Source of the DNA: JAQVEB01 sp028698105
GTDB taxonomy: Bacteria; Bacteroidota; Bacteroidia; Bacteroidales; Dysgonomonadaceae
Assembly: GCA_964293155.1 (NCBI GenBank)
Contig: CAXYYA010000014.1
Coordinates: forward strand, 4,493-68,492
Length of the DNA: 64,000 nt
Direction: 5' to 3'
The notes beneath the pieces are model-generated. The model had not been told where the DNA came from and did not search any database. It was given only the letters and a program-made list of their open reading frames with translations. Positions 46,516-55,022 of the stretch are shown here, one piece after another (position 1 is the stretch's first letter; each line of letters begins with the position of its first letter). Both the position numbers and the translations under genes were made by a program.

Positions 46516-47922
46516 ATGAAAGAATTTATTCACGAAGATTTTTTGCTCCAAACCGATACGGCAAAACAGTTGTATCATAACCACGCGAAAAATCAACCGA
46601 TTATTGATTATCATTGCCACTTGAATCCGGAATATGTGGCAAACGATCACAAATTCGATAACCTCGGACAAATATGGCTCGAAGGCGATCATTACAAATG
46701 GCGCGCCATGCGCACCAATGGTGTGGACGAAAAATATTGTACCGGCAAAGAGACTTCGGATTGGGAAAAATTCGAAAAATGGGCTGAAACAGTGCCCTAT
46801 ACCATGCGAAATCCATTGTATCACTGGACACATCTGGAATTGAAAACGGCTTTCGGCGTTGATAAATTGCTGAATCCGGATACCGCGAAAGAAATCTTCG
46901 ATGTTTGCACGGAAAAACTGCGAACATCGGAATTCTCCGCTCGCGGACTGATGAAAAAATACAACGTAAAAGCGGTTTGTACAACTGATGATCCCGTTGA
47001 CAGCCTTGAGCATCACAAATCGTTGAAAGACGAAGGTTTTGAGATCAAAGTCCTGCCCACCTGGCGTCCCGATAAGGCAATGGCCGTTGAAAATCCGGCG
47101 GAATACCACAAATATGTGGAAAAATTAGCAGAAGTATCGGGCGTTACCATCGTCAAATTCCACGATCTGATCGAGGCATTGCGCAAACGGCACGATTTCT
47201 TTGCCGGCGTAGGATGCAAATTATCCGACCACGGCATCGAAGAGTTTTATGCCGAGCCGTTTACGCAAACTGAAATTGAACGTATCTTCGATAAAGTGCA
47301 TGGCGGCACGGAACTTACAACCGGAGAAATAAGAAAATTCAAATCGGCCATGTTGTACGAAGGAGCCATTATGGATTGGGAAAAAGGCTGGACGCAGCAG
47401 TTCCATTACGGCGCTATCCGAAACAACAACACGCGCTTGTTCAACAAATTAGGTGCCGACACCGGATTCGATTCCATCGGCGATTTCACCGTGGCCAAAG
47501 CCATGAGCCGCTTTTTCGATCAGCTGGACAAAGACAACAAGCTGGCCAAAACCATCATTTACAACCTCAATCCGCGTGATAATGACATGATTGCCACCAT
47601 GATCGGTAATTTTCAGGACGGTTCCGCGGCTGGAAAAATGCAATTTGGCTCCGGCTGGTGGTTTCTGGATCAAAAGACCGGCATGGAAGCCCAGATGAAT
47701 TCGTTATCGAACCTGGGGCTGTTAAGCCGGTTCGTGGGCATGCTCACCGACTCGCGCAGCTTCCTCTCCTACCCGCGTCACGAATATTTCCGCCGTATTT
47801 TGTGCAACCTCATCGGCAATGACGTGGAAAACGGACTTTTACCTTCGTCAGAAATGGATTTTCTCGGGAAAATGGTGGAAAATATATCTTATTTTAACGC
47901 GAAAAATTTCTTCAACTTTTAG
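46516..47922 (+). CDS. uxaC: Glucuronate/galacturonate isomerase UxaC
   Basis: UxaC turns D-galacturonate into D-tagaturonate, and D-glucuronate into D-fructuronate, in the cytoplasm. The 468-residue protein begins MKEFIHEDFLLQTDTAKQLY and has the metal-site motif IDYHCHLNPEYVA near residue 35. Further conserved parts are CTTDDPVDSLEHHK, VLPTWRPDKAM and the C-terminal SRSFLSYPRHEYFRRILCNL. Length is typical. It lies 25 bases before uxaE. Confidence 0.96.
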   Translation: MKEFIHEDFLLQTDTAKQLYHNHAKNQPIIDYHCHLNPEYVANDHKFDNLGQIWLEGDHYKWRAMRTNGVDEKYCTGKETSDWEKFEKWAETVPYTMRNPLYHWTHLELKTAFGVDKLLNPDTAKEIFDVCTEKLRTSEFSARGLMKKYNVKAVCTTDDPVDSLEHHKSLKDEGFEIKVLPTWRPDKAMAVENPAEYHKYVEKLAEVSGVTIVKFHDLIEALRKRHDFFAGVGCKLSDHGIEEFYAEPFTQTEIERIFDKVHGGTELTTGEIRKFKSAMLYEGAIMDWEKGWTQQFHYGAIRNNNTRLFNKLGADTGFDSIGDFTVAKAMSRFFDQLDKDNKLAKTIIYNLNPRDNDMIATMIGNFQDGSAAGKMQFGSGWWFLDQKTGMEAQMNSLSNLGLLSRFVGMLTDSRSFLSYPRHEYFRRILCNLIGNDVENGLLPSSEMDFLGKMVENISYFNAKNFFNF

Positions 47923-47947
47923 TCACTTTAAAAATAACTTATAAAAA

Positions 47948-49195
47948 ATGAAACTCGGAAAGTACAGCATTGGCGTAGGCGACAGGTTCTCGCATCAGGG
48001 AAAAGCTCAGCTGCGCGCCATCATGAAAGCGAACGAAAAGGGATTAAATATCAATCCGGTGTGGAACAAATCAAACCGCGAACATCATTATGTGGGTTCT
48101 GTGCCGGCCGACACACGCAAAGAAGCCGATGATGCCGTAAAGGCGTTGAATTTCACCGGAAAGTATTTCGTGGATGCCGATCACATCAACCTGACAACGG
48201 TAGCGCCTTTCGTTGCCGTGTCGGATTTTTTCACGCTCGATGTAGCTTCGTTTATCGGAAAAGAAAGCAGACAGGAAGATATTGATGCTTTTGTTGCCTC
48301 GTGCGCAAAATACATGGGAAAATTGCAGATTCCCGGCATGGCCGAACCGCTGGAAGTGAGCAAGGAATTGCTCGAAAAGATCGCGCATAAATTTCTGGCA
48401 GCCACGCAACAGGCATCGGAAATTTACGCATACCTGAAAAAAGAAAAAGGCGAAGGCAATTTCATTACGGAAGTTTCGATGGATGAGGTTGAAACGCCGC
48501 AAACGCCCATCGAAATGCTTTTCATCCTGAAAATGCTGGCCGATAAAGGCGTTCCGGCACAAACCATCGCGCCTAAATTTACGGGACGATTCAATAAAGG
48601 CGTTGATTACGTGGGAAATCTGGAACAATTCGCAAAGGAATTCGAAGAAGATGTGCTCGTAATTGATTTCGCGGTGAAAGAATTCGGTTTGCCGCAGGAA
48701 TTAAAGCTCAGCGTTCATTCCGGCAGCGATAAATTCTCCATCTACCCGATTATGGCCAAAATCCTTACCAAACACAACAAAGGGTTGCACCTCAAAACAG
48801 CCGGCACAACCTGGCTCGAAGAAGTTATCGGGTTGGCAAAAGCAGGCGGCGAAGGCCTTCAGGCAGCAAAAAAAATATATACCGGTTCGTTTACCCGACA
48901 GGAAGAACTTTGCGGCCCGTATGCCGACGTAATTGACATTGACGGCGCGAAACTACCTTCGGTAGAAGAAGTAAACGATTGGACAGGTGAAAAATTTGCC
49001 AACACGCTTCGCCATATTCCCGGACATCCGGATTACAATCCGAATTTCCGTCAGCTCATTCACGTGGCCTACAAGTTGGCAGCCGAAATGGAACAGGAAT
49101 ATACCGGTTTGCTTGAGAAATATACCGACGTTATCGGCTCGTGTGTGGAAGAAAATATTTACGAGCGGCATCTGAAGAGGCTGTTCAATCTGTGA
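47948..49195 (+). CDS. uxaE: Tagaturonate/fructuronate epimerase UxaE
   Basis: UxaE interconverts D-tagaturonate and D-fructuronate at C3/C5-type position and lets galacturonate enter the fructuronate branch. The 415-residue cytoplasmic protein starts MKLGKYSIGVGDRFSHQGKA and contains VDADHINLTTVAPFVAVSDF, the Ser/His-rich loop LSVHSGSDKFSIYPIMAKIL, and the conserved LHLKTAGTTWLEEV. It forms a two-gene unit with uxaC. The next steps, fructuronate reductase (UxuB) and mannonate dehydratase (UxuA), are not in the window. Confidence 0.92.
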   Translation: MKLGKYSIGVGDRFSHQGKAQLRAIMKANEKGLNINPVWNKSNREHHYVGSVPADTRKEADDAVKALNFTGKYFVDADHINLTTVAPFVAVSDFFTLDVASFIGKESRQEDIDAFVASCAKYMGKLQIPGMAEPLEVSKELLEKIAHKFLAATQQASEIYAYLKKEKGEGNFITEVSMDEVETPQTPIEMLFILKMLADKGVPAQTIAPKFTGRFNKGVDYVGNLEQFAKEFEEDVLVIDFAVKEFGLPQELKLSVHSGSDKFSIYPIMAKILTKHNKGLHLKTAGTTWLEEVIGLAKAGGEGLQAAKKIYTGSFTRQEELCGPYADVIDIDGAKLPSVEEVNDWTGEKFANTLRHIPGHPDYNPNFRQLIHVAYKLAAEMEQEYTGLLEKYTDVIGSCVEENIYERHLKRLFNL

Positions 49196-49210
49196 CCCTA
49201 CAACGAAAAT

Positions 49211-49254
49211 GTACGAAAAAAGCCTACCGGAAACGATAGGCTTTTATATTTTTT
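49211..49254. terminator. Bidirectional intrinsic terminator
   Basis: A 9-base-pair stem (AAAAGCCTA at 49218-49226 with its complement at 49237-49245) has a 10-base loop and T-rich flanks on both sides. It ends uxaE on the plus strand and overlaps the stop codon of the convergent minus-strand gene at 49244. Confidence 0.7.
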
Positions 49255-50350
49255 GCGTCGCGTTTTCTTTTAAGTGATGCACCATCAAAACCGTATTTTT
49301 AAGGTATTCATACTCTAATTCAAAGCATTCCGAAAACAGGTTTTGGGAAAGATTATCCTCTATTTGGGCTTCCGTCCACAATTTTCCGTTTTTCAGTTGC
49401 ATATTCTCAAAAACCTGATCATCTTCGATATCGGAAACATACAAGAATATCAACCTCTTTGTGGTTTCGTTTTCAAAAACATATTTCAGTAAAAACCGCA
49501 ATGGGACATCATCGTTCTCGCATTCTCTGCGAATGCTGTTATGAACGGCTTCATCCAGTTCGTGATTGAATTTCATGTATTTTTCGAAAGGATAATCCAG
49601 CTTTCCGGGGTCCAAAATCCGTGAGGGGTCCCGTTTCTTTAAATAAATCATTCCCTTGTAAACGAGCGCTACTCGCACTACAGGATGCATAAATTTATTT
49701 TTCATCGTCTTGGTAACCGATTTGGCAACTCTGCCGCTCACCTGTCCGCTTTCGTTAACCACGGGAAGCCATTCTTCTTTCTCCAACCGTCGGTTTAACA
49801 TATCTAATCGCATGATTTCGAGGATTATAATTACTGCGACAATAGATTGTGCCAAAATCTTCACCGTCAACACGTCCAAGATCGGAGTATCAATATTAAA
49901 AAAAATATAATACAGCAGCACAATTAACAGATGGATCGAAAGTCCGTACTGAGCTTGAAACGCAACTCTGAAAGATTCGCTGAGATAGTTCTTTACCAAT
50001 ATGTTATCATTTCGTGCCAACCTGTGCACAATTTGCCGGCGAGATAAACGGATCACAATTAACGACAGAACAAATACGATCTCAACAAAAACAAAAACTC
50101 TGAATGAATCCAATTGCCGCAACAGGAAAAACGAGAACAGCAAACCGATAACAAACGTTATGGTTGAAATATCGTATATAAGCCTGCTTTGCCGCTTAAT
50201 AAGTAAACTGCCCAATACCGACAAAGCCAACGCAACGGCGAAGGCAATGTAAGAATTCACTATTCCGATCAACAACGAGAATAGCAGCAGCGGAATAAGT
50301 CCGAAAGCAGGATTCCTTAAAAATTTTTGCACCAGGTTTAGTTCCGTCAT
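49244..50350 (-). CDS. Membrane protein with degenerate Nudix-like C-terminal domain
   Basis: This 368-residue protein has about five or six hydrophobic segments in the first 185 residues (for example FGLIPLLLFSLLIGIVNSYI and FVIGLLFSFFLLRQL). A soluble part of about 180 residues follows. There EEWLPVVNESGQVSGRVAKS, MHPVVRVALVYKGMIYLKKR and DPGKLDYPFEKYMKFNHELD fit the start of an isopentenyl-diphosphate-isomerase-like Nudix fold. The Nudix box that should follow is degenerate (DEAVHNSIRRECENDD), so hydrolase activity is doubtful. It stands alone between uxaE and lipA. I do not recognise a named family for the whole protein. Confidence 0.6.
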   Translation of the reverse strand: MTELNLVQKFLRNPAFGLIPLLLFSLLIGIVNSYIAFAVALALSVLGSLLIKRQSRLIYDISTITFVIGLLFSFFLLRQLDSFRVFVFVEIVFVLSLIVIRLSRRQIVHRLARNDNILVKNYLSESFRVAFQAQYGLSIHLLIVLLYYIFFNIDTPILDVLTVKILAQSIVAVIIILEIMRLDMLNRRLEKEEWLPVVNESGQVSGRVAKSVTKTMKNKFMHPVVRVALVYKGMIYLKKRDPSRILDPGKLDYPFEKYMKFNHELDEAVHNSIRRECENDDVPLRFLLKYVFENETTKRLIFLYVSDIEDDQVFENMQLKNGKLWTEAQIEDNLSQNLFSECFELEYEYLKNTVLMVHHLKENATQKI

Positions 50351-50516
50351 AATAAACTTTCACATAATCGTAAACAAACTACCTATCTGTCTTTTATATC
50401 CATAGTGGAAACACCTTAATATAAATTTTCTTCTGAATACAGACAAAAGATGTTGTGAAAGACTTCGCGCTTTGAATTGAAATCTTTTCTTAATAACAAC
50501 TATGTCAATTTTTTGT

Positions 50517-51431
50517 TTACGAGTGGAAAGAAATATCAGCGTGATAGGACGAACGCACCAATGGCCCGCTCACTACGGTTTTAAACCCTTTTTGAAGTGC
50601 AATGTGTTTGTATTCGTTGAAGACCTCCGGATGGATATATTCCTGAACGGGATTATGCCGGCGGGACGGCTGAAGATACTGCCCTATGGTAAGCGATTGA
50701 CAACCAACGGTTAACAGATCGTCCATCAGTTCATAAATTTCATCTTGCGTTTCTCCCAAACCCACCATGATACCGGATTTGCAGAAAATGCCGTTATCGG
50801 CGATGCGCTTCAATGTTTTCAAGCTTACCTCATATTTTGCAGCGCTGCGAATCTGCGGCGTGAGCCGCCGCACGGTTTCCATGTTATGCGCCACCACATC
50901 GGGTTTAGCAGCGCACACCTTATCAATGAGTGTTTCTTTGCCTTGAAAATCGGGGATAAGTATTTCGATGGTGGTACCGGGGTTTTCGCGGCGCACCGCT
51001 TCAATGGTTTTTACCCAGTGCTCCGCGCCCAAATCGGATAAATCGTCCCTGTCAACCGAAGTTATCACCACATGTTTCAGCTTCATCAATTTCACCGATT
51101 CTGCCACATTCCCGGGTTCTTTCAGATCGAGCGGCAAAGGTTTCCCCGTATGCGTATTGCAAAATTTGCACGACCGCGTGCAAATATCGCCTGCAATCAT
51201 AAAAGTGGCCGTTCCCCTGTCCCAGCATTCGCTCATATTCGGACAACGGCCGCTGGAACAGATCGTGTGCAGGCGATGCGTCTCCACGATATTTTTCGTT
51301 TGGGTGAAACGTTCCGTTTCGCCGAGCTTTATTTTCAGCCAATCAGGTTTTTTTACGTGCGGCCTATCTGCATCGGATTTTGTGTGAGTTGATCGTTCCT
51401 TATCCGTTATATTGGCGGAGTTAAGTTTCAT
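50517..51431 (-). CDS. lipA: Lipoyl synthase
   Basis: LipA is a radical S-adenosylmethionine enzyme that inserts two sulfur atoms into octanoyl groups on lipoyl domains. The 304-residue protein has the auxiliary cluster motif CSSGRCPNMSEC, the radical SAM motif CTRSCKFC, and the C-terminal RSSYHAD that supplies a Ser ligand. Conserved GIMVGLGETQDEI and GQYLQPSRRH are also there. It starts nine bases after the upstream peptidase gene and probably shares its transcript. Confidence 0.96.
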   Translation of the reverse strand: MKLNSANITDKERSTHTKSDADRPHVKKPDWLKIKLGETERFTQTKNIVETHRLHTICSSGRCPNMSECWDRGTATFMIAGDICTRSCKFCNTHTGKPLPLDLKEPGNVAESVKLMKLKHVVITSVDRDDLSDLGAEHWVKTIEAVRRENPGTTIEILIPDFQGKETLIDKVCAAKPDVVAHNMETVRRLTPQIRSAAKYEVSLKTLKRIADNGIFCKSGIMVGLGETQDEIYELMDDLLTVGCQSLTIGQYLQPSRRHNPVQEYIHPEVFNEYKHIALQKGFKTVVSGPLVRSSYHADISFHS

Positions 51432-51440
51432 AGCCTATCT

Positions 51441-53600
51441 TCAAAGATTCTTTTTATAGAAATCAATTACTTTTTGATACAAATAAAGACGTGTATTACC
51501 GCCGTAAATAGAATGATTTTTATCGGGGAAGATGAACATCTCGAATTGTTTATCGGCTTTGGTGAGCGCTCGCGTGTATTCCATCGCGTTTTGCAAATGC
51601 ACATTATCATCGGCTGTGCCATGGATGAGCAACAAATTACCTTGCAGTTTATCGGCAAGTTTTAGCGCCGAGCCGTTGTCGTAACCCGATGCATTTTGTT
51701 GCGGGGTACGCATAAACCGTTCCGTGTAAATCGAATCGTAAAACCGCCAGTCGCTGACGGCTGCAATGGCTACGCCCGCTTTAAAAACGCCGTTTCCGCG
51801 ACTCATGCTCATCAACACGTTGTAACCGCCGTAGCTCCATCCCCAGATACCGATTCGGCTGCCATCTACGTAAGGCAATGTGCCGAAGTAGTGCGCTGCG
51901 GCAGCCTGATCGTCGGATTCCAGAATTCCGAGCTTCATGTACGTACATTTTCTGAATTCCTCACCACGGGCGCCGGTTCCTCGGCCGTCCACGCAGCCAA
52001 CCAAATAGCCTTCGTTCAGCAGGGCATACTCCCAGTCTATTCCGTAACGGTTCATCACTTGTTGCGAATTGGGGCCGCTATACTGGATCATTACCATGGG
52101 GTATTTTTTGTTCGGATCAAAATTCTTCGGTTTCAGCACCCAGGCATTTAACTTTGTTGTTCCATCGGCTGCCGGAACGGTAATGTATTCTTTTTGCGGC
52201 AAACCGGCATCTTTTACGCGTTGTGCAACATCGGTGTTGTCTTGCAAAACACGTATTTCCTTTCCGTTCTCATCGTAAAGAACAGCCGTTCCCGGTGTGG
52301 CGGCATCTGACCAGCGATTCACGAAATATTTCCCGTTTTCGCTGAAACCGGCCGAGTTGAAACCTGCTTTTGTTGAAATCTTTACCGCTTTCGGTTTATC
52401 AATATTCACTTTGTAAATATTCCGCTGCAACGGACTTTCATCGGCGGCGGCATAAAAAACCGTACCGGTTTCGGGGTTCACCGCCAGCAAATCGGTCACA
52501 TCGTAACTTCCCTGCGTAAGTTGCTTCTGCAAGGTGCCCGTATTCCCGTATATATAAATGTGGCTGTAGCCGTCTTTTTCCGAAATATAGGTAAACCGTC
52601 CATTCAGAAAATGGATGGTTTTTAGAAATTCCGAGTCCACATAGTACTTGTTTTCGTCGCGAAGAATGAGCTTGGCAACCGTAGTACGGGGATTCACGAA
52701 GTACATATCGAAACGGTTTTGGTCGCGATTCAACGTCATCACCGCAAGTTCATCGGGGTTATTCGTGAACGTGATGCGCGGGATGTAACCGTCTTTATCC
52801 ATCGGAACGGCCATTGTTCGTGTTGTTTTGGCATCAATATCGAATACGCGGCACTCAACCGATGAATTTTTTTGCCCCGGTTTCGGGTATTTGTATTCGT
52901 AAAACCCGGGATAGAGCTGCTCCTCGAAAGTTTGAAAACGATAAAGCGGCACCTGTGACTCGTCGGAACGAACGAAAGCCAGCAGTTTGTTATCGGGCGA
53001 GAATTCCATCAAACGCGTGGTGGCAAATTCTTCTTCGTAAACCCAGTCGGTTGATCCGTTAATGATCTTATTGAACGCGCCGTCTTTTGTGATTTGCGAT
53101 TCGGTATCGAAATCGAATTTGGCAAGCCAAATGTTATTGTCGCACACGTAAGCCAGCATTTTCCCATCGGGTGAAAACGTAGGGATCATCTGTTTGCATG
53201 TATTTTCGGTGAGTTTTCGCACTAAATTGCGGCGCACATCGTGGTAATAATAAGTAGCTTTGAATGAATGCCGGTAAATCTGCTCCCGATCCCGGTAAAC
53301 CAGTACGCGATTCTCGTCGGGGCTAACCGAAAAACCTTCGAACGTATCAAACGTACACTCACGCGCCTTGCGCGTACTGAAAAGCGTATCAACGGCATTT
53401 CCCGTTACATACGAGAACTTCACGACCGCGTTTTTCTCCCTGTTCATTTGATAATAGTGCAACCCGTCGGCTGCCGATTCCATTGAAGGTGCGCCATAGG
53501 CCGAGAACTTACCGCCTACAATATCTTTTAACGTGTAACTTTGTGCCGAAACTACCTGCGTGCAGGCTGCCAAAAGCAAAAATAAGACTGTTTTTTTCAT
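51441..53600 (-). CDS. S9 family dipeptidyl peptidase IV-like protease
   Basis: This 719-residue periplasmic serine peptidase removes dipeptides from peptide N-termini. I start it at MKKTVLFLLLAACTQVVSAQ (53600), a clear signal peptide. The frame opens 29 codons further, but a good -7 box lies inside that stretch. The N-terminal beta-propeller (for example MEFSPDNKLLAFVRSDESQV) precedes the hydrolase domain. The hydrolase has nucleophile Ser589 in GWSYGGYN, Asp in HGTADDNVHL and His in FPDKNHSIYGG. The motif NGSTDWVYEEEF supplies the Glu pair that binds the peptide N-terminus in DPP4. Confidence 0.93.
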   Translation of the reverse strand: MKKTVLFLLLAACTQVVSAQSYTLKDIVGGKFSAYGAPSMESAADGLHYYQMNREKNAVVKFSYVTGNAVDTLFSTRKARECTFDTFEGFSVSPDENRVLVYRDREQIYRHSFKATYYYHDVRRNLVRKLTENTCKQMIPTFSPDGKMLAYVCDNNIWLAKFDFDTESQITKDGAFNKIINGSTDWVYEEEFATTRLMEFSPDNKLLAFVRSDESQVPLYRFQTFEEQLYPGFYEYKYPKPGQKNSSVECRVFDIDAKTTRTMAVPMDKDGYIPRITFTNNPDELAVMTLNRDQNRFDMYFVNPRTTVAKLILRDENKYYVDSEFLKTIHFLNGRFTYISEKDGYSHIYIYGNTGTLQKQLTQGSYDVTDLLAVNPETGTVFYAAADESPLQRNIYKVNIDKPKAVKISTKAGFNSAGFSENGKYFVNRWSDAATPGTAVLYDENGKEIRVLQDNTDVAQRVKDAGLPQKEYITVPAADGTTKLNAWVLKPKNFDPNKKYPMVMIQYSGPNSQQVMNRYGIDWEYALLNEGYLVGCVDGRGTGARGEEFRKCTYMKLGILESDDQAAAAHYFGTLPYVDGSRIGIWGWSYGGYNVLMSMSRGNGVFKAGVAIAAVSDWRFYDSIYTERFMRTPQQNASGYDNGSALKLADKLQGNLLLIHGTADDNVHLQNAMEYTRALTKADKQFEMFIFPDKNHSIYGGNTRLYLYQKVIDFYKKNL

Positions 53601-53619
53601 TATTTCGTGGTTTGATGCA

Positions 53620-53627
53620 CAAAGATA
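53620..53627 (-). promoter_or_regulatory. -7 box for the dipeptidyl peptidase gene
   Basis: On the minus strand this reads TATCTTTG, a full match to TAnnTTTG, 20 bases before the ATG at 53600. The -33 TTTG is not evident. The box would lie inside the coding region if the longer start at 53687 were used, so it supports the short start. Confidence 0.5.
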
Positions 53628-53751
53628 GGGATTTTTTGATGAAATGGAAAAGTCTGCCATCATTCGCAGACGAGCAGACTTCAACATATTGTTAAACGTG
53701 AAAGTATCGGGGACTTGTCGGTTATATGTGACAAAAACAACCGTGATATAA

Positions 53752-54156
53752 TTACGGATACTCCAGCGTCCACTTCATTTTAATCAACTGCTCTACATTT
53801 AATTTATATTTTTGAATGTATTTTTTTTGAGCCTCATCCCACGGGGTGGATTCAATGAGGGCTGCATCGTAAATGTAGATATAAATGTATCCGCTTGTTC
53901 TACTTATATATTGATCCCAGCACTGAAATTCCGCCGTATTACGTATGATACCTTTCCCGTCAGGGAGTATTTCGTTGTATTTTATGTTAGTGTTAAAAAA
54001 ATCGTCTTTCATCGTATAGGCGAAATAAACGCTTGTGACGGAATTGTTCCTAATATAAATGAATTCATTGCACGATTCGTATCCTGTGTAGGAATTGCAG
54101 TTCGTTAGAAATAGCGCAAATACCGGTACGCAAAGAATCGTGATAAAATTCTTCAT
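53752..54156 (-). CDS. Small lipoprotein, paralogue A of a tandem pair
   Basis: This 134-residue lipoprotein has its lipobox Cys at residue 20 (LFLTNC). The mature part contains GYESCNEFIYIRNNSVTSVY, then SGYIYIYIYDAALIESTPWD, and ends LNVEQLIKMKWTLEYP. It is clearly related along its length to the next upstream gene, with aligned Cys residues (YESC, FQCW) besides the lipobox one. No named domain is recognised. It is probably a surface or periplasmic beta-rich protein, and the function is unknown. Confidence 0.75.
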   Translation of the reverse strand: MKNFITILCVPVFALFLTNCNSYTGYESCNEFIYIRNNSVTSVYFAYTMKDDFFNTNIKYNEILPDGKGIIRNTAEFQCWDQYISRTSGYIYIYIYDAALIESTPWDEAQKKYIQKYKLNVEQLIKMKWTLEYP

Positions 54157-54178
54157 CGTTATTTTTAAATCCGGTGTA

Positions 54179-54601
54179 TTAGGGATACGTCACAGTCCAT
54201 CCGGCCTTATTGAGTTGGTCTGCGTTTAAGGTGTATTTCTTTATGTATTTGGTCTTAGCATCCGCCCAGGGAGTACTTTCCAGCATAGCAGCATCGTAAA
54301 TGTAAATATAAACATATCCGGTTGCACTTTCCATAACCTGTTCCCAGCATGATAAAGTGATGCCTATTTTCACGTTTTTTTCTTCTTTTGGAGGCACCTT
54401 GTAATCCGCCGAAATCTTCGGATCTGTAGGGTCATAGTTGAAGAAGTTATCTTTGAGGGTACTGGCATAGTAAATGGTACTTGAAGAGTTATTCTTCAGC
54501 ACGATATTATTGTGGCAATCTTCATACCCATAATTACATGAATTTGATATCATTAAAATACTGATAAAGGATACTAGTCCGATAAAAAATGTTTTTTTCA
54601 T
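54179..54601 (-). CDS. Small lipoprotein, paralogue B of a tandem pair
   Basis: This 140-residue lipoprotein (start at MKKTFFIGLV, 54601; the frame extends 20 codons further without support) has its lipobox Cys at residue 22 (ISNSC). The mature part contains GYEDCHNNIVLKNNSSSTIY and TGYVYIYIYDAAMLESTPWA and ends LNADQLNKAGWTVTYP. It matches the gene 22 bases downstream in the same order of motifs, so the two arose by tandem duplication. It is divergent from the second SusC. Function is unknown. Confidence 0.75.
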   Translation of the reverse strand: MKKTFFIGLVSFISILMISNSCNYGYEDCHNNIVLKNNSSSTIYYASTLKDNFFNYDPTDPKISADYKVPPKEEKNVKIGITLSCWEQVMESATGYVYIYIYDAAMLESTPWADAKTKYIKKYTLNADQLNKAGWTVTYP

Positions 54602-55022
54602 AGTGAATTGTTTTTTGAGTAGTTTAAATTTTATGTAAAAATAGGGAAAAATATTATTCAAATTCTCTAATTGAGTAAATTTAACAATGGCTACTGTTGT
54701 CCTTTGTTTTTGTAGAAGTATTTTCTTGCAAAAAATTGAATAAAAATAGAAAAATTAACAATAAGTAAACTTTGCCAACTTTTTAACAATATTTATTTTC
54801 ATAATGTTTGTTTTATTCTTAATTTTGTGCGCAAATTAATATTAATTTATCCTAACAAATCTAACGATTAATATTAAAATTTCTTTTATTATATTATAAG
54901 ATCGCATTTTCACTAAATTAACTTTGATAGCCTATGAAGTAACCGCAATTGGGGATAAACTTAATTTTTAATAATTTTCAATTTAAACTTAAAAGATCAA
55001 ATTAAATTAAAAAACAGTTTGT
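54602..55022. other. AT-rich divergent region upstream of the second SusC
   Basis: This 421-base region is very AT-rich and has no coding frame that I can support. It holds a -7 box for the plus-strand susC gene (54820-54827). The leader of that gene would be about 190 bases long, long for this phylum. Confidence 0.6.
54820..54827 (+). promoter_or_regulatory. Possible -7 box for the second SusC operon
   Basis: TAATTTTG fits TAnnTTTG, 196 bases before the ATG at 55023. A TTTG lies nine bases upstream, too close for a -33 element, so support is partial. Confidence 0.4.

Noticed and set aside
53601..53687. Longer N-terminus for the dipeptidyl peptidase
   Set aside because: The extra 29 residues lack signal features and would cover a TATCTTTG promoter box, while MKKTVLFLLL at 53600 starts a standard signal peptide.
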